Assembly: GCF_013041615.1 (NCBI RefSeq)
Contig: NZ_JABEPQ010000001.1
Coordinates: 612,976-676,975, forward strand
Origin: Knoellia koreensis
Lineage (GTDB): Bacteria > Actinomycetota > Actinomycetes > Actinomycetales > Dermatophilaceae
Direction: 5' to 3'
Length of the DNA: 64,000 nt
Shown here: one piece after another, positions 8,844 to 17,980 of the stretch
Position numbering within the stretch: position 1 is the stretch's first letter
Layout: the number at the start of each line of letters is the position of its first letter
Position numbers and translations under genes: made by a program
Notes under the pieces: generated by a model
What the model was told of the DNA's origin: nothing
What the model saw: the letters and a program-made list of their open reading frames with translations, nothing else
Databases searched by the model: none

Positions 8844-9131
8844 TCAGCTCGCCTGGCTCGCGATCATCACGGCGCGCTCCTCGGGGGTCGTGCCACCCCA
8901 CACGCCGTACGGCTCGCGAACCTCCAGCGCGTGCTCGAGACACCGCCGGAGCACCGGGCAGGTCGCGCAGACGGCCTTGGCGGCTGCGTCGCGGTTGTGT
9001 CGCTTGCGTCCGCGCTCGGCCTCGCCATGGAAGAACTGTTCGGGCCCCGTGCTGCGGCAGGCACCGTCCACCTGCCACTCGTAGTTGGCCAGCAGCGGCT
9101 GAGGAAGTCGCTTGATGTTGCCCACGTCCAT
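8844..9131 (-). CDS. WhiB-family iron-sulfur transcription factor (WhiB3/WhiD-like)
   Basis: 95 residues. It has the four cluster ligands Cys25, Cys55, Cys58 and Cys64 (C-x29-C-x2-C-x5-C), followed by the PYGVWGG turn at about 74-80 that all WhiB proteins use to contact sigma-A region 4. Start ATG 9131 is fixed by an excellent Shine-Dalgarno (AAAGGAGG, 6 nt upstream). Sequence order and the HALEVREPYGVWGG segment look most like WhiB3/WhiD. It senses redox or NO through its 4Fe-4S cluster in relatives. Divergent from the B12-binding MerR gene across about 175 bp. Confidence 0.92.
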   Translation of the reverse strand: MDVGNIKRLPQPLLANYEWQVDGACRSTGPEQFFHGEAERGRKRHNRDAAAKAVCATCPVLRRCLEHALEVREPYGVWGGTTPEERAVMIASQAS

Positions 9132-9201
9132 GAGTCGCCTCCTTTGCTCGACGCCCTCGAGGGGCGGGTCACGCGGCACTGGTTCAACCGGGCAGGCCCC
9201 A

Positions 9202-9215
9202 ACTTATGCAAAAGT
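9202..9215. promoter_or_regulatory. Imperfect palindrome ACTTATGCAAAAGT, candidate operator
   Basis: An AT-rich 14-mer in otherwise GC-rich DNA, with arms ACTT / AAGT around a central TGCA; only the two A positions flanking the centre break symmetry. It sits 71 bp upstream of the whiB-like start and 92 bp upstream of the merR start, so it could serve either promoter. MerR-type regulators bind such dyads, so autoregulation by the adjacent gene is plausible but inferred. Confidence 0.4.
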
Positions 9216-9306
9216 GCTTCACGCGACAACACCCTGAGCAAGTTTTATCGTGGTGTCGACGCCAAGCCCCGTGGGCAGGCCCCCCGACCGAAGGAGGTGG
9301 GGCATC

Positions 9307-10308
9307 ATGGCGGACGTGCCGAATGACGCGTCGACGACCGACCACGACGTCGACTGGCCGGTGGGACGGGTGGCCGAACGCGTCGGTGTTCCCGCCGCCA
9401 CCTTGCGCACGTGGGACCGCCGCTACGGCATTGGTCCGTCGCTGCGCACCGGCGGTGGCCACCGCCGCTACACCGAGGAGGACGTGCGGCGCGTGCGGGT
9501 CATGGCCCGCTTCATCGGCCGTGGCGTACCCGCGCTCACTGCTGCGCGGATCGCCTCCGCCATGGACTCCGAGCGCCTGCGGATCGAGGTGCCGAACGCC
9601 TCGGCTCAGACCGCTGGCGAGGACGCGGCCACTGCACTGCAGGGCACGTCCTTCGACACTGGCCATGACTCGACCGTGCTCGACGGTCCCATCGCCGAGA
9701 TCAGCAGCGCAGCCATCGCGCTGCACGCCCAGACGCTGACGTCGCTCTACCGCAAGACCTTGCGCGAACGCGACCTCGTCAGCGCATGGACCGACGTCTT
9801 CTCCCCCGCGCTGCGCCTCATCGGTGAGCAGTGGGGCGAAGGGGCGCTCGGTGTCGAGTCCGAGCACCTCGCCAGCGAGCTCCTCGTCGCCGAGCTTCGT
9901 GCGATCATCCACGCCGCCCGGCCACCGCACCCCCGCCGTAGCGTCCTGCTCGCCGGCGCGGACGATGAGCAGCACTACCTGCCCCTGCTCGCCCTCCAGG
10001 CCGAGCTGGCGCGCCAGGGTCTCTCGGCGGCATACCTGGGACCGCGTCTGCCCACCCGTGCGCTCGGTGACCTCATCACCAGGCGCCAGCCCGACGCCGT
10101 CTTCCTCTGGGCGTCGATGGAACGACCCGACGCCGAGCCACTGTGGCACACCCTCGCCACGGCCACCGGTCCCCTCGACGTCGTGCTCGGCGGACCCGGG
10201 TGGCCGAACACCCTGCCGCGCGTCGCCGACGGGGTGAAGGTGACGCGGGTGAGCGACCTGGCCGCCGCTGCCCGCGCACTCCAGCACCTCCCGGAGGCAC
10301 CGGGCTGA
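9307..10308 (+). CDS. MerR-type regulator with B12-binding domain (CarH/LitR-like)
   Basis: 333 residues. An N-terminal MerR winged helix (about 15-85: VGRVAERVGVPAATLRTWDRRYG, split for length at PAAT) is followed by a four-helix cap and a cobalamin-binding domain. The W-x9-EH motif that caps adenosylcobalamin in CarH is present (W at about 175, then EH in VESEHLAS). A histidine at about 223 (DEQHYLP) matches the lower axial ligand, although the usual following glycine is missing. Start ATG 9307 is supported by GAAGGAGGTG 8 nt upstream. CarH/LitR proteins repress light-inducible genes until B12 photolysis; no carotenoid or photolyase gene is nearby, so targets are unknown. Confidence 0.82.
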   Translation: MADVPNDASTTDHDVDWPVGRVAERVGVPAATLRTWDRRYGIGPSLRTGGGHRRYTEEDVRRVRVMARFIGRGVPALTAARIASAMDSERLRIEVPNASAQTAGEDAATALQGTSFDTGHDSTVLDGPIAEISSAAIALHAQTLTSLYRKTLRERDLVSAWTDVFSPALRLIGEQWGEGALGVESEHLASELLVAELRAIIHAARPPHPRRSVLLAGADDEQHYLPLLALQAELARQGLSAAYLGPRLPTRALGDLITRRQPDAVFLWASMERPDAEPLWHTLATATGPLDVVLGGPGWPNTLPRVADGVKVTRVSDLAAAARALQHLPEAPG

Positions 10309-10330
10309 CCCTGGCCGTAGCGTGGGTGGC

Positions 10331-11176
10331 ATGAGTGCCGACACCACCTTCACCCACCAGCTCAACGACGGAACCACCGTGCCCGCCATCGGGTTCGGCA
10401 CCTATCCACTGCGCGGCGAGGACGGCACCTCCGCACTCGCCTCGGCCCTCGACGTCGGCTACCGCTACCTCGACTCCGCGGTCAACTACGAGAACGAGTC
10501 CGAGGTCGGGGAAGCCTTGCGCCGCAGCGAGATCCCGCGCGCTGAGGTTCGTCTGGCGACCAAGATCCCGGGTCGCTCACAGGCCCGCGACAAGGCGCTG
10601 CACTCCCTCACGGAGTCCGCCGAGCGCTTCGGCGTCGAGACCATCGATGTCGCGCTCATCCACTGGCCCAACCCGAGCGTCGACCTCTACGTCGAGGCGT
10701 GGGAGGCGCTCGTGCAGGCACAGCGCGACGGAGTCGTCACCACCATCGGGGTCAGCAACTTCAGCGCCGCCCACCTCCAGCGCATCATCGACGCCACCGG
10801 GGTCACGCCGGCCATCAACCAGATCGAGCTGCACCCCTACTTCCCCCAGGTTGAGCTGCGCGCCACCAACGACGAGCTCGGCATCCTCACCCAGGCGTGG
10901 AGCCCACTCGGCAAGAACCCCACCCCGTTCGAGGAGGCGCCGGTCGTCGCCGCGGCCAAGGCGCACGACGTCACGCCCGCGCAGGTCGTCCTGCGCTGGC
11001 ACCTGCAGATCGGCTCCATGCCCCTGCCCAAGTCGGCGTCAGCGCAGCGGCAGCGCGAGAACCTCGACGTGTTCGGGTTCGAGCTCACCGAGGACGAGGT
11101 GGCCGCGATCACTGCGTTGGGCCGGGCCGACGGTCGGCGCTTCGGCGGCGACCCGGACACCCACGAGGAGATGTAG
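10331..11176 (+). CDS. Aldo/keto reductase (2,5-diketogluconate reductase type)
   Basis: 281 residues, single AKR TIM-barrel. The catalytic tetrad is visible: Asp in YLDSAVNYENE, Tyr in the same motif, Lys in LATKIPG and His in ALIHWPNPSVD. The GVSNFSAAHLQ and INQIELHPYFPQ signatures place it with DkgA/B-like reductases. NADPH-dependent reduction of aldehydes or ketones is expected; the substrate cannot be read from sequence. ATG 10331 lies 22 bp after the merR stop, so transcription together with that gene is possible. Confidence 0.87.
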   Translation: MSADTTFTHQLNDGTTVPAIGFGTYPLRGEDGTSALASALDVGYRYLDSAVNYENESEVGEALRRSEIPRAEVRLATKIPGRSQARDKALHSLTESAERFGVETIDVALIHWPNPSVDLYVEAWEALVQAQRDGVVTTIGVSNFSAAHLQRIIDATGVTPAINQIELHPYFPQVELRATNDELGILTQAWSPLGKNPTPFEEAPVVAAAKAHDVTPAQVVLRWHLQIGSMPLPKSASAQRQRENLDVFGFELTEDEVAAITALGRADGRRFGGDPDTHEEM

Positions 11177-11184
11177 CGGCAGGC

Positions 11185-11805
11185 TCACTCGAACGGCGTC
11201 GGGTCACCGGCACCGACCCGCACCACCTCTGGCGCGCCGTCCGAGAAGTCGACGACGGTCGTGGGCTCGGTGCCGCACTCCCCCACGTCGATCACGGCGT
11301 CGACCTGGTGGTCGAGCTCGTCCTTGACCACCCAGCCCTCCGTCATGGGGTCGGTCTCACCGGGCAGGATCAGGGTGCTCGACAGCAGCGGCTCACCCAG
11401 CTCGTCGAGGAGCGCCTGCACGACGCGGAACTCGGGGATGCGCACGCCGACCGTCTTCTTCTTCGGGTGCAGGAGCCGCCGCGGCACCTCCTTGGTGGCG
11501 GGGAGGATGAACGTGTACGGGCCCGGCGTCGCCGCCTTGATGGCGCGGAACACCGAGTTGTCGATGTGCACGAGCTGGCCGAGCTGGGCGAAGTCGCGGC
11601 AGACAAGCGTGAAGTGGTGCCGGTCGTCGAGGTGGCGGATCCGCACGATGCGGTCCTTGCCGTCCTGGTTGCCCAGGGCGCACCCGAGGGCGTAGCCCGA
11701 GTCCGTCGGGTAGGCCAGCAGGCCGCCGTCACGCACCATCGTGACCGCCTGCCCCACAAGGCGGGGCTGGGGGTCGACGGGGTGGATGTCGAGATAGCGT
11801 GCCAT
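11185..11805 (-). CDS. YciO-type threonylcarbamoyl-AMP synthase family protein
   Basis: 206 residues, one YrdC/Sua5 domain. Typical features are GGLLAYPTDSGYALGC near the N-terminus, KDRIVRIRHLD, the 'TPGPYTFILPATKEVPRRL' nucleotide-binding region (split at FIL) and VGVRIPEF. YrdC proteins make threonylcarbamoyl-adenylate for tRNA t6A37; the YciO subgroup, to which length and start MARYLDIHP point, is paralogous and less clear in function. Convergent with the aldo/keto reductase and divergent from tdh; a full GGTATGCCGCGTGG site (11815-11828) sits in the divergent gap. Confidence 0.8.
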   Translation of the reverse strand: MARYLDIHPVDPQPRLVGQAVTMVRDGGLLAYPTDSGYALGCALGNQDGKDRIVRIRHLDDRHHFTLVCRDFAQLGQLVHIDNSVFRAIKAATPGPYTFILPATKEVPRRLLHPKKKTVGVRIPEFRVVQALLDELGEPLLSSTLILPGETDPMTEGWVVKDELDHQVDAVIDVGECGTEPTTVVDFSDGAPEVVRVGAGDPTPFE

Positions 11806-11844
11806 GCCGTCAAGGGTATGCCGCGTGGTCACTAGGGTGGTCGC

Positions 11845-12882
11845 GTGCGCGCCCTCGTGAAGACCCAGGCCGGTCCCGGACTCTCGCTCGTGGACGTGCC
11901 CGAACCCAGTCCCGGGCCGACGGACGTGAAGATCCGGGTGCTGCGGGCGGGCCTGTGCGGCACCGACCTGCACCTCGAGCAGTGGGACGACTGGGCGGCC
12001 TCGACGGTGAAGCCGCCCATGACCATCGGACACGAGTTCTACGGCGAGGTGGTCGAGGTCGGCGAGGACGTCGACTCGGTGCGCGTGGGCCAGCGGGTCT
12101 CCGGTGAGGGGCACATCGTGTGCGGCACCTGCCGCAACTGCCGCGCGGGCCGCCGGCACATGTGCATCAACACGATCGGTGTCGGGGTCAACCGCGATGG
12201 TGCGTTCGCCGACTACGTGGTGATCCCCGCCTCCAACGCGTGGATCCAGCCCGACGACCTCGACCCCGACCTTGCGGCGGTGTTCGACCCGTTCGGCAAC
12301 GCCACGCACACGGCCCTCCAGTGGCCGATGGCCGGCGAGGACGTCCTCATCACCGGTGCCGGCCCGATCGGCGTCATGGCTGCCTCGATCGCCCGGCACG
12401 TCGGCGCCCGGCACGTTGTCGTCACCGACATCAGCGACTACCGACTCGGGTTGGCCAAGGAGGCCGGCGCCGACCTCGTCGTCAACGCCTCGACCGGGAC
12501 ACTGCGCGAGGCGATGAACACCCTCGGCATGAAGGAGGGCTTCGACATCGGGCTGGAGATGTCGGGCGTCCCCAGCGCGGTCGAGGACATGCTGGCGCAC
12601 CTGAACCACGGCGGGCGGGTGGCGATGCTGGGGCTGCCCAAGGACCCGTTCCCGGTCGACTGGGGCAAGGTCATCACCCACATGATCACCATCAAGGGCA
12701 TCTACGGCCGCGAGATGTACGACACCTGGTACGCCATGAGCTCGATGCTCGGCAACAGCGAGCTGCTGCGTCGGCGGATCGCCTCGGTCATCACCCACCG
12801 CTTCCCTGCCGAGCAGTGGCAGGACGCGTTCGCCGCCGCCCGGTCCGGGCAGTGCGGCAAGGTCATCATGGACTGGAGCTGA
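11845..12882 (+). CDS. tdh: L-threonine 3-dehydrogenase
   Basis: 345 residues, zinc-dependent medium-chain dehydrogenase that oxidises threonine to 2-amino-3-ketobutyrate with NAD+. Catalytic zinc ligands Cys38 (GLCGTD) and His63-Glu64 (IGHEF), structural zinc ligands Cys93, 96, 99 and 107, and a Rossmann GAGPIGVMAA motif are all visible. IKGIYGREMYDTWY near 280 is characteristic of true Tdh rather than sorbitol dehydrogenases. The start of kbl follows 9 bp after the stop, forming the two-gene threonine-to-glycine pathway. Confidence 0.94.
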   Translation: MRALVKTQAGPGLSLVDVPEPSPGPTDVKIRVLRAGLCGTDLHLEQWDDWAASTVKPPMTIGHEFYGEVVEVGEDVDSVRVGQRVSGEGHIVCGTCRNCRAGRRHMCINTIGVGVNRDGAFADYVVIPASNAWIQPDDLDPDLAAVFDPFGNATHTALQWPMAGEDVLITGAGPIGVMAASIARHVGARHVVVTDISDYRLGLAKEAGADLVVNASTGTLREAMNTLGMKEGFDIGLEMSGVPSAVEDMLAHLNHGGRVAMLGLPKDPFPVDWGKVITHMITIKGIYGREMYDTWYAMSSMLGNSELLRRRIASVITHRFPAEQWQDAFAAARSGQCGKVIMDWS

Positions 12883-12891
12883 AGGAGCGAC

Positions 12892-14081
<1,190 letters not shown>

Positions 14082-14085
<4 letters not shown>

Positions 14086-14528
14086 GCCTGACGCTCCTCG
14101 ACCGGCGTGCCCTTGACGACGGTGCGGGTGACGGTGCACAGCCGGTCGTGCGACATCGCGATCGCCTTGGGCAGCATCTCCCGGGCCTTGTCGCCGGCCT
14201 CGCCCTCGTCGAACCGCACCGTGAAGGTCACGGCGAGGTCGCTCATCTCGTTGCGGCCCTCGGCGTCCTTGGTCTTGACGCCCTCGGTCACGACGTCGAA
14301 CGTCGTCGGCTCGGCGCGCTTGCTCACGATGAAGTCGACGTCGACGGCGCTGCACCCGGCGATCGCGGTCAGCAGCAGCTCGACCGGCGTGAACTCCTCG
14401 CTTTCGCCGCCACCACCGAAGCGCAGTGTGCCGCCGCGGGCGTTCGTTGCCTCGTAGAGCCCCTTCTCGACGCGGGTGAAGCTCACCGAGCGGTGCCCCG
14501 TGCCCGTGCCGCCAGTCTCCTCAGTCAT
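14082..14528 (-). CDS. OsmC-family protein
   Basis: 148 residues, OsmC/Ohr fold (peroxiredoxin-like or uncharacterised hydroperoxide-handling protein). The central [21 protein letters not shown] carries one conserved Cys; the second Cys is in [12 protein letters not shown]. The start at 14528 is chosen because ATG overlaps the upstream gene's TGA as TGATG; ATG 14540 is an alternative. Last gene of a four-gene minus-strand operon beginning with phzF. Confidence 0.82.
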
Positions 14529-15067
14529 CACCGACCCCATTTCTGCGCCATTGCGCGAACCACCGTCATGTTGCGTGCCGTACCGGTCACGCCGAGCATC
14601 TTCTCCAGCCGTGCGCTGGTCAGCCTGGCCTGGTGGAACGGCACGGCGTAGTCCATGAGGACATCCTTCCCCATGACGAAGGCGCGTTCACCGGCGACGT
14701 CCCACGCCTCCACCTCGGCCTTGGCCGCAGCCGTGGGCGCCTTGTCGCAGAAGAGGACGTAGCGCGTGGTCGCCCCGGACGACGCCTCGGGTATGCCGTC
14801 CACAGCCTCGACCAGGGGCGGCAGCTCCTGCGGTCGCCGGACGACTGCGACGATCTCGAACCCGGCGTGCTCGGTGAGCACGCGGCCCACCTCTGCCTCG
14901 ATCTTGGGGATGCTGCGCATGGTGGTGGCGACGAGGAAGTTTCCGGTCTGGATGTGGGACTCGACCTCGCCGAACCCGGCTTCCTCCAAGGCTTTTCGCG
15001 CCTCAGCGATCTTGAGCTGGCGCTTGGAGACGTTCACTGCTCGCAGGAGTGCGATGAACTCAGGCAT
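14528..15067 (-). CDS. DUF1697 protein
   Basis: 179 residues. The opening IALLRAVNVSKRQLKIAEAR and SHIQTGNFLVATTMRS match DUF1697, a small family with no established function. It overlaps the upstream serine hydrolase by 8 bp and the downstream osmC by one base, so it is translated within the operon. A GTATGCCG site at 14791 is accommodated by a rare ATA codon in DGIPEAS. Confidence 0.8.
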   Translation of the reverse strand: MPEFIALLRAVNVSKRQLKIAEARKALEEAGFGEVESHIQTGNFLVATTMRSIPKIEAEVGRVLTEHAGFEIVAVVRRPQELPPLVEAVDGIPEASSGATTRYVLFCDKAPTAAAKAEVEAWDVAGERAFVMGKDVLMDYAVPFHQARLTSARLEKMLGVTGTARNMTVVRAMAQKWGR

Positions 15068-15923
15068 CGATCGGCTCCGTCCTCACCAGACCCCGGAGGG
15101 CGCGACCGATGCGCTGCATGCCATCGAGCGCCACGGCGCGTCCCGCGGGGTGGCTGGCGTCGTCCCAGTGTGTCAGCACGGCATACGCAACGGTCCGTGC
15201 CTCACCGACCACCACGCCCACGTCACCTCGCACGTCTGAGATCGTGCCCGTCTTGTTCCAGAGCTGCACGCCGAGGTCGGGCTCGTCGTGGCACAGGGGG
15301 TCGAGGTCGAACGCGCCTCCGACCATGGAGAGGTCCGCGTTGAGGGCCAACCAGCCCAGCACCCGCTCGGACACTGCCGCGCTCACGACGTCGCGCCGGT
15401 GCAGGCGAGCCAGCAACGCGGCATACCCGGCTGCGGTGCCGCTGGAGAGGCCGAACGGGCTCTCCACGGCGGGGCGTGGTTTGGCGTGGAGGCCGACGTA
15501 GCGGTGCAGCGATATGTCTTTGATGCCAACGGTTTTTGCGCGGTTACGGACGACCTCGGGACCGCCGACTCGGCGCAGCAGGACGTTGGTGGCCAGGTTG
15601 TCGCTGAATGCGCCGACGAGGGTCGCGCAGTCGACGGCGGGCAGAGCGGCGGCGGTCAGGTGCCACCACAGACCCGAGTCGTCGACCCAGTCATCGTCTC
15701 CGTGGGCCAGCAGCTCGGACTCCGCCAGGGTGCCGACCTCGAACTGCGCTGCGACCTCGACGAGGAGCAACAGCTTGCCCAGGCTGGCCGAGGCCTGCTC
15801 GGTGTCGGCGTCGTGGCACACGAGGTGCTCGTCGGTGGTTGGATCGACCATGCAGACACGCCACTGCACCAACGCGTCTGCTGCAACCGCCGCCGCCACT
15901 GCCTGCTCGAGATCCGCGCTCAC
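15060..15923 (-). CDS. Class A beta-lactamase-like serine hydrolase without signal peptide
   Basis: 287 residues with the three class A / penicillin-binding motifs: SxxK as SLGK (47-50), SDN (107-109, FSDNLATN) and KTG (about 225, WNKTGT). There is no hydrophobic N-terminal signal, and an Ala-rich cytosolic-looking start instead, so a periplasmic resistance role is unlikely. The Glu166-type omega-loop residue is not obvious. Overlaps phzF by 4 bp upstream and DUF1697 downstream. Related actinobacterial 'serine hydrolase' proteins are uncharacterised. Confidence 0.8.
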   Translation of the reverse strand: MSADLEQAVAAAVAADALVQWRVCMVDPTTDEHLVCHDADTEQASASLGKLLLLVEVAAQFEVGTLAESELLAHGDDDWVDDSGLWWHLTAAALPAVDCATLVGAFSDNLATNVLLRRVGGPEVVRNRAKTVGIKDISLHRYVGLHAKPRPAVESPFGLSSGTAAGYAALLARLHRRDVVSAAVSERVLGWLALNADLSMVGGAFDLDPLCHDEPDLGVQLWNKTGTISDVRGDVGVVVGEARTVAYAVLTHWDDASHPAGRAVALDGMQRIGRALRGLVRTEPIDA

Positions 15924-16765
15924 AGCTCGAGCTCCCCCGCGCCGAGGTCGCGCACGAGACCACCCACCCGGACCGTGCCGTCAGTGTCCACGGACAGCTC
16001 GAGGGTCGAGGGTCGGTGCATCGCGTCACCTTGGCTGATCTGCCACTGGCCGGACTCCCCTGCCGCGTGAAGGGCGACCCCGAGGTTCGAGCAGGCGGAC
16101 CCGGTTGCGGCGTCCTCCCAGACTCCCGTGCCGTCGGTGATGAGCGCCCGTGCCTCGATGGTGCCGTCACCCGATGGCGCCCACAGGTAGACGAGCACCT
16201 CTCCCCCGCTGCGACCCATCGCGGCATACGACGGCATAGCGCTCGGGACGACGCGCGCGCGTCGCACCACGCCGGCGTCGCGTGCGCGGGCGATGACCTG
16301 AGAGGTGCCGACGGAGACCTGTTGGACGGGGCCTGGCAGGTCGTCTGGCTCGAGGCCGAGTCCAAGGGCCAGCTGGACGGGGTCGAGGTCGGCCTCGACC
16401 GCTCCCGGCCTCGCGGTGAGGATCCACGAGTCCCCTTGTGCCGCAACGGGAACGACGCCAGCGGGCATGGACAGCGACAGTTCGTCGCCACCGAGACCGA
16501 GGCCCCTGGCGACGTGGGCCGTCCCCAAGGTGGGGTGGCCGGCGAAAGGCATCTCGAAGGTCGCGGTGAAGATGCGCACCCCGGCATCGGCGCCGTCGTC
16601 GGGCCGGACGATGAAGGTCGTCTCGGACAGGTTGAACTGACGAGCCAGCGCCTGCATCTGGTCGTCGTCGAGCCCGGAACCGTCCTCGAAGACGCACAAC
16701 GCATTGCCGGAGAACGGGTCACCGGGGCGGGCAAAGACGTTCAGCAGCCGGTACCTCAGTCGCAT
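15920..16765 (-). CDS. PhzF-family isomerase/epimerase
   Basis: 281 residues, diaminopimelate-epimerase-like two-lobed fold. Family marks are DPFSGNALCVF at 16-26 and NLSETTFIV with the catalytic Glu48, plus FAGHPTLGTAH. PhzF isomerises trans-2,3-dihydro-3-hydroxyanthranilate in phenazine synthesis, but most homologues act elsewhere and no phenazine genes are here. First gene of the minus-strand operon; divergent from the histidine phosphatase gene with about 30 bp between starts. Confidence 0.85.
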   Translation of the reverse strand: MRLRYRLLNVFARPGDPFSGNALCVFEDGSGLDDDQMQALARQFNLSETTFIVRPDDGADAGVRIFTATFEMPFAGHPTLGTAHVARGLGLGGDELSLSMPAGVVPVAAQGDSWILTARPGAVEADLDPVQLALGLGLEPDDLPGPVQQVSVGTSQVIARARDAGVVRRARVVPSAMPSYAAMGRSGGEVLVYLWAPSGDGTIEARALITDGTGVWEDAATGSACSNLGVALHAAGESGQWQISQGDAMHRPSTLELSVDTDGTVRVGGLVRDLGAGELEL

Positions 16766-16795
16766 GCGCCCACTGTGTCAGACAGACTGACCCTC

Positions 16796-17404
16796 GTGAC
16801 TGCGACCCACAAAGCCCCGTCCGGCCGTCTCGTGCTGCTGCGTCACGGCGAGACCGAGTGGTCGAAGTCCGGCCAGCACACCGGCGTCACCGACCTACCC
16901 CTGACCGAGAATGGCGAACGCGTCGCGCGAAACCTCGCTCCCCTGTTGAAGGAGTACGACTTCCGCCTCGTGCTGTCGTCGCCGTTGCAACGGGCCAGGC
17001 GGACGGCCGAGCTCGCCGGGCTGACCCCCGAGATCACCGAGGACCTGCGCGAGTGGGACTACGGCGGCTACGAGGGCCTCACCACGCCGCAGATCCGCGA
17101 ACAGCTCGGCGACGAGACCTGGACCGTCTTCAAGGACGGGGTTGTGCCGGGCGAGACACCGGGTGAGACCGTCGAAGAGGTTGCGGCGCGAGCCTCCCGA
17201 GTGCTTGCCAGGGTCCGGCCGCTGCTGGCCGAGGGCGACGTGGCGCTGGTCGGGCACGGGCACAACCTGCGCGTACTCACCACGGTCTACCTCCAGCAGG
17301 AGCCTCGGATGGGTGCGCAGATTCTCCTCGACGCCGGGTCGCTGTCGGTGCTGCGACCGGAGCACGCCGTCCCCTCGATCGCCTTGTGGAACCGGGTGCC
17401 CTGA
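16796..17404 (+). CDS. Histidine phosphatase (phosphoglycerate-mutase superfamily)
   Basis: 202 residues. The phosphorylated histidine lies in LLRHGETEW (His17), with the accessory arginine in SSPLQRARRTAEL, Glu in LREWDYGGYEG and the second His in LVGHGHNLR. Similar actinobacterial proteins are annotated as acid phosphatase; the substrate cannot be inferred. GTG 16796 is the first in-frame start that keeps the family N-terminus; it lies tightly divergent to phzF. Confidence 0.87.
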   Translation: MTATHKAPSGRLVLLRHGETEWSKSGQHTGVTDLPLTENGERVARNLAPLLKEYDFRLVLSSPLQRARRTAELAGLTPEITEDLREWDYGGYEGLTTPQIREQLGDETWTVFKDGVVPGETPGETVEEVAARASRVLARVRPLLAEGDVALVGHGHNLRVLTTVYLQQEPRMGAQILLDAGSLSVLRPEHAVPSIALWNRVP

Positions 17405-17580
17405 GGGGCTCGGTGGCACGGCCTGCGAAGGCTGCTCAACGTGCGGTTGCGTCGTGTTTCGGCGTGACCTCTGCGTCGGTGTGGCTTGACCGCGCTCGGG
17501 ACGAGCGAGTCATCGCGGGTCGGGTCGCGCAGGTTGGTCACCTCTCGATGGGTGTGGGGTGGAGGTGGCCCTGGACATCC

Positions 17581-17800
17581 GGCTGATCGTGCGCCGTGCG
17601 GTTGCTGGTTCGTGGCTCACGGTTAGCGTGCCGTTCGGCTTGGTGGTTGGCGGGTTTCAGGCGTTGGGGAGGACTGGCTGATCGGGCGCAGGTATGCCGC
17701 GTGGCCGGGTCTCGGCGCGGCGCACCTTGGGGTGTGGTTGGGCTGAAAAGGCGCTGGGGAGGACTGGCTGATCGTGCCCGCTGCTGTTGCTGGTTCGTGC
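17581..17800 (+). repeat. Imperfect direct repeats in a 568-bp gene-free stretch
   Basis: Between 17405 and 17972 there is no credible gene. It contains a 25-bp repeat (17660-17684 and 17750-17774, one mismatch, offset exactly 90 bp) with core GGGGAGGACTGGCTGATCG, and a 34-bp repeat (17581-17614 and 17766-17799, about 30 of 34 identical) beginning GGCTGATCGTGC and ending GTTGCTGGTTCGTG. The two units overlap at GGCTGATCG. A full GGTATGCCGCGTGG copy lies inside at 17691-17704. They look like remnants of local duplication or of an intergenic repeat family next to the 13E12 gene. Confidence 0.7.
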
Positions 17801-17936
17801 CCCTTCTACTTGTGGCGCGGGCGGCTTGGGTGCCGGGGCGTGCGTTCGTCTATGGGGCCTTGGGCGGCCTTCGGTCACTGCCGGCCTTGTGAACGAATTC
17901 TCTTGGAAACACACAGGATTCGGTGTGGACAAGTTC

Positions 17937-17980
17937 TTGTCGCTGTCGGCGGGTCCGAGTACAATCGAACACATGATCGA
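17937..17980 (+). promoter_or_regulatory. Candidate LexA-controlled, leaderless promoter of the 13E12 gene
   Basis: TTGTCG (17937-17942), a 17-bp spacer and TACAAT (17960-17965) form a good sigma-70-type promoter whose predicted transcription start falls within a base or two of ATG 17973, and there is no Shine-Dalgarno. Overlapping it, TCGAACacatGATCGA (17965-17980) matches the actinobacterial SOS box TCGAAC-N4-GTTCGA at 11 of 12 positions. LexA bound here would cover the -10 element and the start codon. Confidence 0.6.

Noticed and set aside
17581-17800. Possible CRISPR or tandem array
   Set aside because: Only two copies of each unit, different repeat lengths and unequal spacing; no cas genes.
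17596-17892. 98-codon open frame in the repeat-rich gap before the 13E12 gene
   Set aside because: It runs through both direct repeats, is rich in Arg/Gly/Ala/Leu without any motif, has no Shine-Dalgarno and lacks the codon bias of neighbours.
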